Assembly: GCF_000247695.1 (NCBI RefSeq)
Contig: NW_004624795.1
Coordinates: 6,714,958-6,778,957 of the forward strand
From: Heterocephalus glaber
Lineage: Eukaryota > Chordata > Mammalia > Rodentia > Bathyergidae
DNA: 64,000 nucleotides
Reading direction: 5' to 3'
Below the pieces are notes generated by a model. It was given only the letters and a program-made list of their open reading frames with translations, was not told the origin of the DNA and did not search any database. The position numbers were made by a program, and so were the translations under genes. Positions 1 to 11,253 of this stretch are shown in pieces. Numbering within the stretch: position 1 is the first letter of the stretch; each line of letters opens with the position of its first letter.

Positions 1-290
1 ATTGTTTCTCTGGTGTGAGAAACCGAAAATGGAAATGAGGGCTAAAATGTACAACAGTCATGGAAAAATGTTCAAACGAGGAGAGGAACAAGGGAGGGAG
101 GAGTGGGAAAGAAAAAGAGAGAAGAGCCGAGGACTTAGCTCAGTGGTTCCACCGCCTGCGTCGAAAGCGCAAGGTCCCGAGTTTGATCCCCAGTACCAAA
201 AAAAAAAAAACACAACCCCCCACCCAAAACCCCAAGCCATTATATATATCTAAAATGTACCAATAAATGTATTGTTAAAAAAAAAAAAGA
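1..290 (+). mobile_element. L1 3' end fragment with polypurine tract
   Basis: A purine-rich stretch (about 75-126), then an ID insertion, then ATGTACCAATAAATGTATTG and an A tail. The same terminal motif follows a polypurine tract at 61950-62240, so both are copies of one rodent L1 3' UTR family. Confidence 0.55.
127..210 (+). mobile_element. ID-like tRNA SINE
   Basis: A box TTAGCTCAGTGG and B box GAGTTTGATCCC, then an A tail. It sits inside the L1 3' end. Confidence 0.85.
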
Positions 291-884
291 CCCCTTGTAG
301 GGGCAGGGCCAAGAAAGGGCGGACTCTTGTGTTTCTGGGTTAGTAGGCCTGCCCGTGTTCCATTGGCTAACACATCGCTCAATCATCAGTCCCCGCCTCC
401 CTGGGCCTGGCCGGAAGACCCGTCCCCACTTCCCATTGCCCGCCGCTGCCTGCCCAGCCCTTGGTGAACACCGGAATTCAGAGGTAGGACCGCAGAGGAA
501 GCAGAGGCTGGTGAAGACAGCAGGTGCCTGGGCGAGGGCGCATGAGCGCAAACTAAAGGTTCAGAGGAGATCTGGTCCCCTCGACCCCCTGGCACCACCA
601 CCTGTTCAGACCGACCCTAGGGAGGGGTGCCCGTGTCTGGGCTCCCAGCCTTGCTCCTGCCACTGATACCCAGGCTGTGTGTCTGGGCCAGGGAATCGAT
701 CACCCGCTCCTCCGTCCCCTCAGCCCCTGGGACACCTGTTCACCAGGGCTCTGGGGTCCCCCCTCCACCTTCAGCCAGGTCTCACAGCCATCCTGGGCCC
801 AGCAGCCTACTGCATTGGAGCCAGAGGGGCTTTTTTTCTCGTCCCCTGCACTGGTTCAAAGCCTTGGGCAAAACCTTCTGCGAG
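291..884. other. Unique GC-rich intergenic DNA
   Basis: No repeat or exon recognised. Short overlapping ORFs on both strands are compositional. Confidence 0.5.
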
Positions 885-992
885 AGAGTGGTGGTGTGCG
901 CCTGTAAGGCTGAGGCAGGAGGATCACCATGAGTTCGAGGCCAGCTCGGGCTACATAGCTGAGACCCTGTCTCAAAAATAAACAAATAAACA
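885..992 (+). mobile_element. B1 SINE
   Basis: GGCTGAGGCAGGAGGATCAC, then GGCCAGC-CTACATAG-AGACCCTGTCTC and an A-rich tail. The 5' part is degenerate. Confidence 0.85.
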
Positions 993-1716
993 AAATCTTT
1001 CTATGAATTTTTCAGGCAAAGGCGTGGAATGTTGAGGGAGGGATGATGGGAGAGGGAAGAGAGCGGGTAACAGAAGCTCTTCAGGGTGGAGAAGAGAAAA
1101 CAGACTCAAAGACCAGGGTGCTTGGCTCAAGGTCACACAGCGAGGCAGACCTGGCAGGTGTCTCCTCCTTGCTGTCCCGTGGGATACTGCCCTGCAGCCA
1201 CATGGGGCTTCCGTGTGCCCCAAGCTCGCACACTTGTCACCTCTGCCGCTGTACCCGATCCCCTCTTGGCCTCCGCCCAGGCTAGCTCCAATGCTGCCTC
1301 CTCCTGGTAGCCTTCCCCAGCACCTGGCCACCTCCTGGCCCGGCTCTCTGCAGTCCCGGCTCAGGGCTGCTCCTGTGCATGGGCTCCGGCAGGGCGGGGC
1401 TTGCCTGAGTCACCTCTCTCCCCCGGGGCTCCCTGCCCCAGCACAGCCTGCCTCCGATGGCCAGCAGGTATTTCTGGACGGAATCAGCACTATCTTTATA
1501 CTGTGGCTGAGGATGGCTGGCATTGACAGGCTGGTGTCTGAGTCACTGTGTTGTTCAGCAGGCGCCCCTGGCTTCGCAGCAGGCCCAGCAGTGGCCCCAT
1601 TTCACAGATGAGCAAACTGGGCTCCCAGAACATGAGTAGCTCACCCTGGCTGCCTCGCCGCTGGAAAGAGGCAGACTGGGAGCTCAACCCCAAAGGTAGC
1701 TGATTAGGCCTGTGAC
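993..1716. other. Intergenic; MIR-like relics
   Basis: AAGGTCACACAGC (near 1129) and CCATTTCACAGATGAGCAAACTG (near 1598, shown as a motif only) are MIR-type cores. Otherwise GC-rich unique sequence. Confidence 0.4.
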
Positions 1717-1883
1717 TCTTTTTTTCTCAGTAATGGGGATTGAACCCAGGGCCTTTGTAATGGACACTGTCCTCAACTCTTTAGTTTTTGAGACAGTTGC
1801 CCAAGATGTCCTCATACTCGAGCTCCTCCTGCCTCAGCCTCCCAGTGTGCTGGGACCATAGGTGTGCCCCACCACGCCCAGCT
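1717..1883 (-). mobile_element. B1-ID dimer SINE
   Basis: Antisense ID half (GGGGATTGAACCCAGGGCC), then antisense B1 (GAGACAG, CCTCCTGCCTCAGCCTCC). Confidence 0.8.
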
Positions 1884-2929
1884 TACAACCTGGGACTCTG
1901 GATCTCAGCGCTGTCTGCAGCCACAATGGTGGCGCACCTAGAGGCCTCTGAGAAGCTGCTTGGGCCCAGGGCTCCCTGTCTGACACAGAGGCTGAGCACA
2001 AACCCGCTCTGGTCCTAAGCAGGCTCCCAGGTGGCTCTTGGACAGCGCCTGCCATGTCAGAGGCTGTCATGGGAGTTCGAAGTCTGTCCTGAGCCTCCAG
2101 AGAGCTCCCTGCTGGCACCCGGCCACAGGGACACACAGTTCCTTTGCACGCAGCCTCCCTGTGCCTGGCTGTTGACGGCGGAGAGGCCAGACCTGGGGCA
2201 CTGGGCTACAGTTGGCAGGAGTTTGTCTTGGACACATTTGCAGCCTCTGAGCAACCCCCTCTGCGTTTCGAGGGGTTCCTGCTGGCCGACTCCCCACGGC
2301 TGGGCAGCCATGGCTGGGCCTCGGGGTGACCCTTGTGACCCGAGAGGCCCGGGGGGGCTCTCAGGCTTTGAGGTTCTCTCTGCCCTGGAAACCTGGACCA
2401 GTCCGGGAGCTGGACCACCCCAGGGCTGCGCTCCCCCTCCTGCCACAGCACCTGTGCCCCGCCCCTGGCCTGCACAAACACTGCTGGCTCCAGCCTCAAG
2501 GAACACTGGGGTCTTCCCCACTGCCTGCATGAGGTTGGTGGGGCTCGGAGGGCTCAGTGGCCGTCTGGGTGACACCAGCAGAGAGGGACTCTGCAGCTCA
2601 GACTCTGGTCCCTGCAGCTTCAGGTCTATGCTGCCGGGATCCCCCTTCCTAGCCACACAGCCAAGGTCACCCTGGACAAGCCCAGGGCCTGATGTCCCCA
2701 CTGCCCCCCATGGGGGTCCCCAGAGAGCAGAGAGAGTAGCAGGTCCAGCACAGAGCCCAGCGGGCACAGGGCGAGGCTGCAGCCGGGTTTTGTTCACACC
2801 CTGCCACATCCTAGGTGCTCATTGTCTGTGGTCTGGGCAGGGGCGGGTGGGGCTGCGACCGTGAAGAAATGACTCAAAAACCACAAGAAATTTCGTCCTG
2901 GAGACGGACGGCACGGCACGCTCAAGGGA
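1884..2929. other. GC-rich intergenic DNA with long open frames
   Basis: Open frames of about 250-280 codons overlap on both strands (2031-2864 plus, 2057-2809 minus). Both are Pro/Gly/Ala-rich with no domain I recognise; stop-poor GC-rich DNA explains them better than a gene. Confidence 0.45.
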
Positions 2930-3115
2930 AGTCACGTGAGGAGAAGAAAAAACTTCTCCATTTTGGCAGAGGAAAGGCAACAATATAATTACCACCATTT
3001 ATAAAAACTGCTTCCCATTAATGCCTAATTCCCATGAAGTGCAACAATGATTATCTCATTAACTATGTGTCAGATTAACTTTGTTGTGGGTTTTATTTGA
3101 TTAAAACAGCGAACT
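2930..3115. promoter_or_regulatory. AT-rich block with homeodomain-type motifs, candidate enhancer
   Basis: An abrupt AT-rich island in GC-rich DNA, not resembling any repeat here. It has clustered TAAT/ATTA cores (ATAATTACC, CATTAATGCCTAATTCC, CATTAACTATG, CAGATTAAC) and GATTATC. Conserved non-coding elements often look like this; conservation cannot be tested here. Confidence 0.3.
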
Positions 3116-4072
3116 CTCAGCGCGGGCGCTCGTACTTCGAAATCTGTGGGTTTCTGGAGTCTTTCACTGTTGACCACTTTTTCTCAGTTAGGAGGCAGAG
3201 GTGGGGAAGTGTTTTGTGCAATGCAGTTATCGCCCGAGGCCAGATTTCAGAGGGACTGGGAGCTTCCCGCCCCCTCCACCTCTGGATTTGCAAAAGCCAA
3301 TGTCGAAAGATGAATTAGGTACTGATCTTCCAACAATTTGGGGGTTTTCGCATCAGTTAAGCGTGTTACTACGTGCAATCGTATCAGTTTGGTGCCACCT
3401 CCGTGCTCATACACACGCCTGGTTGTAGGGGACGCTGTTTTATTGTTTTCATTTTTGGCCCCCATACATTGCAAGCTCGGAAATAGTCACACCCTGGATT
3501 CTGTGTTCTGCGTGGGGGGAGGAAGGGTCGCTACCTGCCGCCTACACTGAAGCGCTTGGCATTTTCTCCCTCTCAGATAAGCGGGGTGGTCCCCTCCCCA
3601 GCTGCAGGCTGACAACTCCCAGCTGTGCAGGGAGATAGCGGAGGTTTCCAGTGAGCAAATGTCACCCTCCCAGCCCTGGGCAGGTAGTAAGTGGTTGGAA
3701 GAGCCCAGCTCCCGTACGCACCCCCATGTTATGACCCCTCTCCTGGCACAGAGAAGGGGTCCAGGTGTGTCTGGAGGACCAGAGAGTGGACCCCTGACCG
3801 GAGGTGGGAAAGCACATTGGCCTCCTGAGCAAAACGAGGCCCCCACGGCCAGCCCAGGGCTCCTGGGGCCTGTGCCCGTCCGGCCTCTGTGGTGTGGTGT
3901 ACCTGCTTCAACTTTGGCTGTCCAGTGCAGATCTACGCAGAGCCCATGTCCAACAGAAATCTACAACAAGCCGCATAGAGAGTGGAGACATTTCTAGCAG
4001 CTACATTTTTTTAGAAGTAAAAAAACAAACAAGTAAAATTAATTTTAGAAATAGATTTTGCTTTTTGCTAAG
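3116..4072. other. Intergenic DNA, no gene seen
   Basis: Mixed composition with no repeat identified. Confidence 0.4.
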
Positions 4073-4232
4073 CCAGGTGTAGCGGCACACACCTGTAATC
4101 CCAGGACTCAGGAGACTGAGGCAGGAGGATCATCATAAATTCAAAGCTAACCTGGGCTACATAGTAAGTTCAAGGCCAGCCTGAACTACACAGCAAGACT
4201 CTGTCTCAAAAAAAAAAAAAGAAAGAAAAGAA
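4073..4232 (+). mobile_element. B1 SINE with internal duplication
   Basis: GCCAGGTGTAGCGGCACACAC to CTCTGTCTC-A(n). The segment around TTCAAAGCTAACCTGGGCTAC is repeated as TTCAAGGCCAGCCTGAACTAC, so it is longer than a usual B1. Confidence 0.85.
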
Positions 4233-4324
4233 ACAGATTTTGCTTAACCTAATATATCTAGAACAGTTTCAACATAGAATCTACACAAAGATTAATGAGA
4301 TATTTTTATATTTGTTTTTCAATA

Positions 4325-4442
4325 AGGCTCGGTGTGACACACCTGGAACCCCAGCACTTTCGAGACTGAGGCAGGAGGATCACCGTGAGTTCAAGGCCGG
4401 CCTGGGTTACGTGGGAGACCCTGTCTCCAAAACCCAAAAAAC
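4325..4442 (+). mobile_element. B1 SINE
   Basis: GGCTCGGTGTGACACACCTG to AGACCCTGTCTCC with an A-rich tail. Confidence 0.85.
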
Positions 4443-4769
4443 CACAACATTGAGAATCTGTCGTACCCGTTAAAATGACTGTCATCCAGAACACAAAAAC
4501 CAAGTGCTAGTGAGGGTTCAGGGGAAAAGGAGCCCTTCGACATTGCTGGTGGGAATGTAAGGTAGGACAAGGACTGTGGAATCAGTGTGGAGGTTCCTGA
4601 GAAAGCTGAAAACAGAGCCACATTTGATGCAGTTGTGCCACTCCCTGGTATATAAAGTCAGCAACAGAGGGCCACCTATATGCCATTTACTCAGCACAGT
4701 TCACAAGAGCCAAGATGTGGAACCAGCCGGTGCCCATCAACCAATGAATGGATAAAAAATGGTATACTG

Positions 4770-4867
4770 GGCCGGGGATTTAGCTCAGTGGTTCCGCCGC
4801 CTGCCTCGCAAGCACAAGGACCTGAGTTTGATCCCCGGTACCAAAATAAATAAATAAATAAATAAAT
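4770..4867 (+). mobile_element. ID-like SINE, first of tandem pair
   Basis: GGGATTTAGCTCAGTGGTTC, B box GAGTTTGATCCCC, (AAAT)n tail. Flanked by 16-bp repeats at 4754-4769 and 4868-4883 (one mismatch). Confidence 0.92.
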
Positions 4868-4883
4868 AAAAAATGGTATATTG

Positions 4884-4983
4884 GGCCGGGGATTTAGCTC
4901 AGTGGTTTTGCTGCCTGCTGCGCAAGCGCAAGGACCCGAGTTCAATCCCTGGTACCAAAAAAAAAAAAAAAAAAAAAAAAAAA
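4884..4983 (+). mobile_element. ID-like SINE, second of tandem pair
   Basis: Same family, with a pure A tail of about 27. It starts directly after the second copy of the 16-bp repeat. Confidence 0.92.
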
Positions 4984-5182
4984 GTATATATACACAATGG
5001 AGTATTACTCAGCCATAAAAAAGAATGAAATTTGTCATTTGCAGACAAATGGATGAATCTGGAGATCACAGTGAGCAAAATAAGGCAGACACAGGACAGG
5101 GGTGGTGTGTTCTCCCTAATATGTGGCATCTAAAGGGATGACAGGAAGGGAGACTGTTATTGGACAAGAAGAAAGGAACACT

Positions 5183-5312
5183 CCTGGGTGTGGTGGTACT
5201 CACCTGTCATCTTAGCATTCAGGAGGCTGAGGTGGGAGAATCACTGAGAGTTCCAGACCAGCCTGGGCTTCGTAGTGAGATTTTGTCTCAAAAAAGAAAA
5301 AGAAAAGAAGGA
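5183..5312 (+). mobile_element. B1 SINE
   Basis: CTGGGTGTGGTGGTACTCAC to GATTTTGTCTC-A(n), inside the L1 3' end. Confidence 0.85.
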
Positions 5313-5345
5313 CAAATGAATATAATCTGATCTCACTTTAGGCAC

Positions 5346-6317
5346 AGAATTTTTTTTCAAAGAGTGGTAAACTGTAACTTCCCCTTCTCCCCACACTCGT
5401 CAATCCCCAAGGCCCCTCCTGCACTTCCAGCGCTCAGTCCAGGGGTCTGGGTGCCGAATCTGACCTCCCAGCCTGGCGCCCCAGTGCCCCTGGGTTTCTG
5501 GGGCTCATCTGGCTCAGTTGCGGTGGGGGGACCCTGCCGCTCACCCCTTGACCATCTGTGTTCTCCCCTGAGCCCCAGCCCTGGCCCTCCCCTCCCTCCC
5601 CACCTCTCCAGGAGCCCTTTCATCCCTGCGAACTGGTCCTGCAGGTTTGCCACTGGCTGGAGAGCTTGGCCAGGCTCCAGCTCTAGTTAAATGGTAACTT
5701 GTCCTTGCTGTTTGTACCAAAGCCACGGGGAGCCAAGGGCCAGCCATGCCAGAGGAGAGAGGGAGACTCTCAGTCCCAGGCTCGAAGGCCGGGATCCACT
5801 TTGCTTTATTCCACGTCCTTCCCCTCCCTAGGAGTCAGAGCAGGGCGAGAGGCAGGGCTACTGCCAGAGGTCCCAGCCACCCAGGCCTTTCAGTGGGAGG
5901 TTTCTTACCGGAGAGCTCTGTGCCCATTTTACGGAGGGAACAACTGAGGCAGAGGGTGAGGCCACCCCAAGTCACTGAGTCCAGGAAAGAGGAACAGTGG
6001 GTGGGCATGGGGGGGCCTCAGCTGGGCTCCTAGGGCCCCAGGACCCCCGGACTGCTCCTCTGTTTTGTGGTCCCACGGGCTCGCGCCTGCCCCACCCCAG
6101 CCTCTGGGTACACAGACACCAGGCCTGGTCCCGGGTCACTGGCCAGGGTGTCCAGGACATTGAACGGGGGCTCCCAGGCTTTCACCCCAGGACTGACCTG
6201 TCCTCTGGGGAAACGGCCCCTGGGTCCCACAGTTCAGTGCCAGTGGTGGGCTTTTGGGGGCTAAGGACTTATGTGGAAGGGCTTTTCTGGAAGTGGCAAC
6301 AGCCACTTTGAGAGTAA
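5346..6317. other. GC-rich intergenic DNA
   Basis: Unique, with a MIR-like core near 5915-5980 (CCCATTTTACGGAGGGAAC). No gene seen. Confidence 0.4.
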
Positions 6318-6405
6318 GGCTTCTTCCTTCCTTCTTTCTTTCCTTCCTTCCTTCCTTCCTTTCTTCCTTCCTTCCTTCCCTCCTTCCTTCCTTCCTTTCT
6401 TTTTC
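6318..6405. repeat. (TTCC)n microsatellite
   Basis: About 85 bp of CTTC/TTCC repeats with interruptions. It abuts the A-tail side of an antisense SINE. Confidence 0.9.
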
Positions 6406-6575
6406 AGTACTATGTATTCATCCTGAGCTACATCCCCAACGCTTTTTTAATTTTATTTTTTAATTTTTTGGATTCAGGGTCTCAGTATGCAATTCAGGCT
6501 GGCCTCCAACTCCCAGTGATCCTCCCGCCTCAGCCTCCAGAGTGCTAGGATGACAGGTGAGGGCCACCACTCTGA
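6406..6575 (-). mobile_element. B1-ID dimer SINE
   Basis: CATCCTGAGCTACATCCCC (ID half), then CAGGGTCTCAGTATGCAATTC to GAGTGCTAGGATGACAGG (B1 half), all antisense. Confidence 0.8.
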
Positions 6576-9029
6576 GGGCTTTATAAAATGTTTTCATGGT
6601 CTCCCTGAGTTGCCCGGGGTGGGTAGGGCTTCTGGTCAGAGCAGAGGCACCTGGCCAGAGAGGGGCAGGGACAGAAGCCCTTGTGCCTCATGTCGCTGAT
6701 TGGTACTCTCTGCATCGGTCTTTCAAAGGGACAGTGACCTAATGGGTGAGCACTGCCGGGCCTCAGACCCCGGGGCCCTCGTGAGGGCAGGGGTGGAAGG
6801 ACGCCTCTGTCTCCTGAGGAGTGGGATGGGGGCAAAGGGGAAGGGTGTGGCCGGTCCCCATGCCCAGGCTGCAGTCCTCTAGCAGGTCAGCGGCCTTGGG
6901 AGGTGCCCGCGGCTCCTCGAGCGTCTCTGGGGACACCAGCTCTGCCTGACTCCGTCTCAGAAGGGACTTCTTCCCCACTGTGCCTTCTGGCCCTCCTGTC
7001 CCCAGGTGCCCGCCTCCTCTGGGACACCTGATGGGTGACTCTGCCACCCTAGGACACTGGACGAACCACCCTTCCAGAACCGGTTTGAAGCCAAACAATG
7101 GTGCGGCGTGGGCCAGCAGAGCAGGAGGCTATGGGAGCAGTGGTTTTGTGGCCAAGAGGGGCAAAGGCCCAGGCGCCGGGCAATCAGCCTCTCCCAGCCT
7201 GGCAAGGGGCCCCGAGGCACCCTGGTCTTCCCAGAGGCCGGGGACAGTAGGGATGCAAAGCCTCCTGAGATGAGGGAGGTGACCCAGGTCAGGGGCAGAT
7301 GGGTCACCCACCTCCCTGCAATGAGGAGAGGGAGGCAGCCATCCCAGGAGGGACGCTCCCCAGGGAGCCAAAAAGCTCTGAGCCACTTACAGCCCCTAAA
7401 GTCTCCCCACTCCTCCCCGTAACTGTGCCTTCCCCTCCCCAAATCCCAAGCCCCCTGCTAGAGCTCACATCACGGGCCCAGGCAGTCCAGGGGTGCAGGC
7501 CGCCCCTGCCTTTCCCTGGAAGTCACCAGAATGGTCTTCACGACAGCCCTCCCTGTATCTTATCCATGATCACAGTCAGTCCCGGGTGAAGACTGCCCTC
7601 TCTGTTATGGGTCAGGAGACAGCGTCTCAGACGGGCCCCGGGCAAGGTGGGGACAGGCAGGGTCAGGACCCCCCCAGACCCAGGGCAGGCAGGCCCACCC
7701 ACCCGGCCTCCTCCCCAGAACACTGGGAGCCTCCCCTGGGGCCCTACTGCAGCCGGCCCCGTGATGTCAGCGTTGCCATGGAGACACCAGGCAGCACCAG
7801 CCTCCCAGCAGGCAGTGCAGCCTCCCTTTGTGTGGACTCTGTGATGCGTCGCCAAGGCAGTGGGGCCTGCTGGGCGGGTTGGCATGGGCTGGGGAAGGCA
7901 GACAAACCCACATCGAATCCTGGCAACCGGCAGCCTCAACATGGGCCAGGCGGGCCCCCGGGGCTGCCGGCCAGGGCTGTGAGGGGCAGAGGAGACCCCC
8001 GCTCAGGACCTCTGGGTGGCACAGCCCCTTGCCAACCTCGGTGCAGCCTGAGGCGCCTGGGCCTGGGTCTTGGGTCATCAGTGTGCAGTCAGGGACGGGG
8101 ATGTCTGTACGCCTGGAGGGTCCGGCCCGTTTGCCTGAGTGAGGATGGGATCAGAAAACAGTGGGGCTCTGCCGTCTGTTTCATGCCCCCGTAACTGTGG
8201 GAGATGCCCACACTCGGAGGGCTGAAGCCCCTGCTGGCCACGGTGCACCCACTGGGACAGGCACAGCCTGGATTCAGCCCAGAGCCCGAGGCCCGAACTG
8301 AGGCCCACACCCTGGCATCGTGAACTTCCTCCTCCTGCCACTGGTTTTCAGGAAGAACCCTGAAGAACCTTTGGACCGGGCCAGCTCTGTGTGGAGCCCC
8401 CCTGGAGCTCCCAGGCCTAGGAGGGGACTGAGAAGCACTGGGGCCTGGCCCAGCCTTGCTGCCCTCCAGCCATGCCCTCCTCTGTCCCTGAGTGGAGGAC
8501 AGCGTCCCCAGTCCCTCCCGAGGTGGGAAGGTGGCCCCAGCACAGGGCACAACCCCCACTTCCGTCTTGGAAGAGAAACACTGGCCTTGGCCCGGGTCAG
8601 TTCTGCCTGCCGGTCGGGCTCGTTCCAGGGGAGCAGGACCCTGGCCAAGGACAGACAGGCAGCCCCGCGCTGGCCCCTCCTCCCCATCCGTGGGGCCCTC
8701 GGGGAGGTTGGGGAACAGTGACGCAGGTGAGGGCCAGGGATGCCGGGAACAGCGGCTCGGTGAGTGGCCCTGGGCACTGAACACCAGCCAGCTCTGCCCA
8801 AGCATTGCCCACCTCTGCCTGTGGGGCTCAAGGGTTTCCTGATGTCTGTGCTGTGTACTAGGAAGGAAAAGCAGAGGCCCCAAACGGCCGAAGATGATAG
8901 AGAAGAAGAATTTACAGAAATCAGACAATAAATACCCTGACCTCCTCGCCCAGCAAAGGGTACGACCTAGAAGGAGGTCATGTTGACTTTGGGATTGAAC
9001 TCAATAAAAGAACTCAGTCGATAGAACGA
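6576..9029. other. GC-rich intergenic DNA, no repeat or gene recognised
   Basis: 2.4 kb of GC-rich, stop-poor sequence. Open frames on both strands (for example 7493-8194 plus and 8089-8928 minus) lack recognisable domains. It is notably free of SINEs compared with its flanks. Confidence 0.4.
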
Positions 9030-9182
9030 TGGCATGGAACTCAGGGTCTTGTACCTGGTTGGCATGGGCCAGCCCCTTTTTTCATTCTGAGAACGTATCC
9101 ACAGTGGCCTCAAACTTGTGATCCTCCTGCCTCAGCTTCTCACAGGAGGAGCTCACAGGAGTGGGCCACTATGCTTGACTAA
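9030..9182 (-). mobile_element. Old B1-ID dimer
   Basis: Degenerate antisense copy: GGAACTCAGGGTCTTGTACC, later GATCCTCCTGCCTCAGCTTC. Confidence 0.65.
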
Positions 9183-9289
9183 CAACCATCACCTCTACGG
9201 GGTGGCACTGTGGGTGACTTAAATAGCTTGGCTTTGGTTTCCAAACTTCCCACTCATTTTGGAGGCCCGAACCCTTCTTTTCTTGTTTG

Positions 9290-9407
9290 TCTTTGTTTTT
9301 TTGAGACAGGAGCTCACTACGTAGCCCAGGCTGGTCTTGAACTCACGGTGATCCTCCTGCCTCAGCCTCCCTGTGCTGGGACTACGGACATAAGCGCCTG
9401 GCTGAGC
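9290..9407 (-). mobile_element. B1 SINE
   Basis: TTTTTTTGAGACAGGAGCTC to CTGGGACTACGGACATAAG, antisense. Confidence 0.9.
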
Positions 9408-9496
9408 ACTTGCTGGAGCCTCTAGGGAAAACATATCTACCTCAAGTCCCCAGGGTGGCCCCCCGGGGGCATAGGTGGGACCCAGTCAACACTGCT

Positions 9497-9672
9497 GAAG
9501 CTGGAGACAGTGGCACCTGCCTGTAAACCCAGCACTTCAGGAGGCTGAGGCAGGAGGGTTGGGAATTCAAGCCCAGCCTGGGCAACTTAGCAAGACCCTG
9601 TCAGTGCAGAGGCACTGGGTTCAATCTCCGGTACCACATCAAAATAAATAACCAAATAAATAAATACAAAAT
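9497..9672 (+). mobile_element. B1-ID dimer SINE
   Basis: B1 half to CAAGACCCTGTC, then a short ID half (CACTGGGTTCAATCTCC), then an (AAAT)n tail. Confidence 0.85.
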
Positions 9673-9682
9673 AAAAGAACGG

Positions 9683-9742
9683 GGACTACTTTATGGCGGA
9701 CTACTTTATGGCGGACTACTTTATGGCGGACTACTTTATGGC
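9683..9742 (+). repeat. 15-bp minisatellite, four perfect units
   Basis: GGACTACTTTATGGC repeated exactly four times, followed by a broken unit (AGACTCC). Because 15 is a multiple of 3 the repeat reads as MADYF units in one frame, but no gene context supports translation. Confidence 0.95.
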
Positions 9743-9888
9743 AGACTCCAAAGGTCACATCTTTGATGAACATCTGAAACCTAGAAGGTTTTATTGTGGA
9801 CAGTGGGATTCGGTTCCCCTTGTAAACTTTATTTATTTACTTTTGTCAAAAGAAATACTAGATTATGAAAAAGGTGTTTCTAAAACAA

Positions 9889-9920
9889 AGAGCGTGCGTG
9901 TGTGTGTGTGTGTGTGTGTG
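9889..9920. repeat. (GT)n microsatellite
   Basis: About 13 GT dinucleotides, running into TATACACA. Confidence 0.9.
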
Positions 9921-10524
9921 TATACACATTTTTTTAAAAACCAAAAGAAGATAGTGTACAGATTGAAGAGAAAAAGAGAACCTAAACAATGATCAGGCAG
10001 CTCCATGGCAAACTCAGTTTATTTTCGATCATGACCCGGGACGTCAGCACCCAGGAAAAGAACCCGAGAGCCCGAAAGGTCAGCAAGGCCCAAGGACGGA
10101 GCGACACGGAATTCCCCAAGCTTCGTCCAGAGTCATTCCCAGGAAACCCTCTCTGCTTTCGGGAGAGGAACACGGCTCTGAGACGCACATTCCTACACCA
10201 GGAAGCCATCTTCTGGCGGATGGATACACAGAAGGTGCCTGCATTTTTTTTTCCTTCCGCTAAAAAATAAAAATCTCTCGGTAAATCAAGGGTGGATAAG
10301 GCAATCAAGGGAGCAGAACAGAGCTGTAATAAAAGGATCGCCGTGCTGCGCCTCGTCCACTTACTTCCCTGTGTGTCGCCAGGCGTCTGTGAGGTTTTTA
10401 AGTGAGGACAACCAGCCTCGGCTGGATGAGACTTAATAACCCATAATCCCCGGCCAGCTGGCCACCCCGCGGGGAGCAGTCGGGCAACGTGGCTAAATTT
10501 AACACCAGTGAGAACAGCAGCAGG
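9921..10524. other. Intergenic unique sequence
   Basis: Not recognised. Mixed composition with several CpGs and TAAAAAATAAAA near 10260. Confidence 0.35.
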
Positions 10525-10640
10525 GCCGGGCTCGGTAGCTCATGTCTGCAATGCCAGCACTCCGGAGGCTGAGGCAGGAGGAGCTCCATGAGTTTGAGGC
10601 CAGCCTGGACTACATAGCCAGACCCTGTCTAAAAAAACCA
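10525..10640 (+). mobile_element. B1 SINE
   Basis: GCCGGGCTCGGTAGCTCATG to AGACCCTGTCTAAAAA. Confidence 0.9.
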
Positions 10641-11188
10641 CAAAGAGAGCAAGGGAGGCGAGAGGACATCTGACATCTCCGAAATCCAGGTGAGGAAATT
10701 TCATACCAGAAAAGGAAGAATAACCCAACTTGCAGTATCTAACTTTGGTAATTAATAAATCAGAGTAGGACTTTTATTAATTTTTTTTCAAAAAGTGTCC
10801 CTAAATGGATGTCTTGTTGCTCTGGTTATTTCCAGCCACCTAGAGATCCTGGCGGGGACCAGCTGGGCCTCTACTTCCGGGTGGCACCCAATGTTTGCAA
10901 ACCAGGGTCCCCCGCAGGGCCCGGAGACCCTGACTCACAGGCTAGGGTGGTCCGAGATCCCACATTTCCGACAGCTGCGCGAGACACCGGCGGGACCCTG
11001 CGACCTGGGGTCACCCGAGGGGTCTTGGGAAAGGCTGCCAGGCTCTGCCCCAGGAGTCCCTGTCGTTGTCTGCACGCAGCCAGGGCTTGAAGCTCCCAGG
11101 GGACGCGAATCTGCACTCGGCTGGAGCCACAAACGCAGGTCCAAGATGCTCAGTTCCAGTCTCCTCACCTGGAGGATGCACTAGAAAC
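10641..11188. other. Intergenic unique sequence
   Basis: Includes an AT-rich patch with GGTAATTAATAAATC and TTATTAATT at 10745-10790. No gene seen. Confidence 0.35.
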
Positions 11189-11253
11189 AGGAGGCTGAGG
11201 CAGGAGAATCCCAAGTAGCCCAGTCTGGACAACTAAGCAACTTAGTGAGAACT
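11189..11253 (+). mobile_element. B1-type SINE fragment
   Basis: CAGGAGGCTGAGGCAGGAGA, then GGACAACTAAGCAACTTAG. Both ends are lost. Confidence 0.65.

Larger units (their letters stand above)
4443..5345 (+). mobile_element. L1 3' end fragment, split by three SINEs
   Basis: Holds typical L1 3' motifs: GCTGGTGGGAATGTAAG, CAAGAGCCAAGATGTGGAA, CAATGGAGTATTACTCAGCC, AATATGTGGCATCT. Two ID copies (4770-4983) and a B1 (5183-5312) interrupt it. Confidence 0.8.

Noticed and set aside
2031..2864. 277-codon plus-strand ORF with an equally long antisense ORF
   Set aside because: Pro/Gly/Ala-rich, no domain, no splice context; both strands are open because the DNA is GC-rich and stop-poor.
8089..8928. 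279-codon minus-strand ORF
   Set aside because: Low-complexity composition, overlapping ORFs in other frames, no recognisable family.
9683..9742. Repeat-protein coding sequence (MADYF)n
   Set aside because: Only four units, no upstream coding context, directly abutting a SINE tail.
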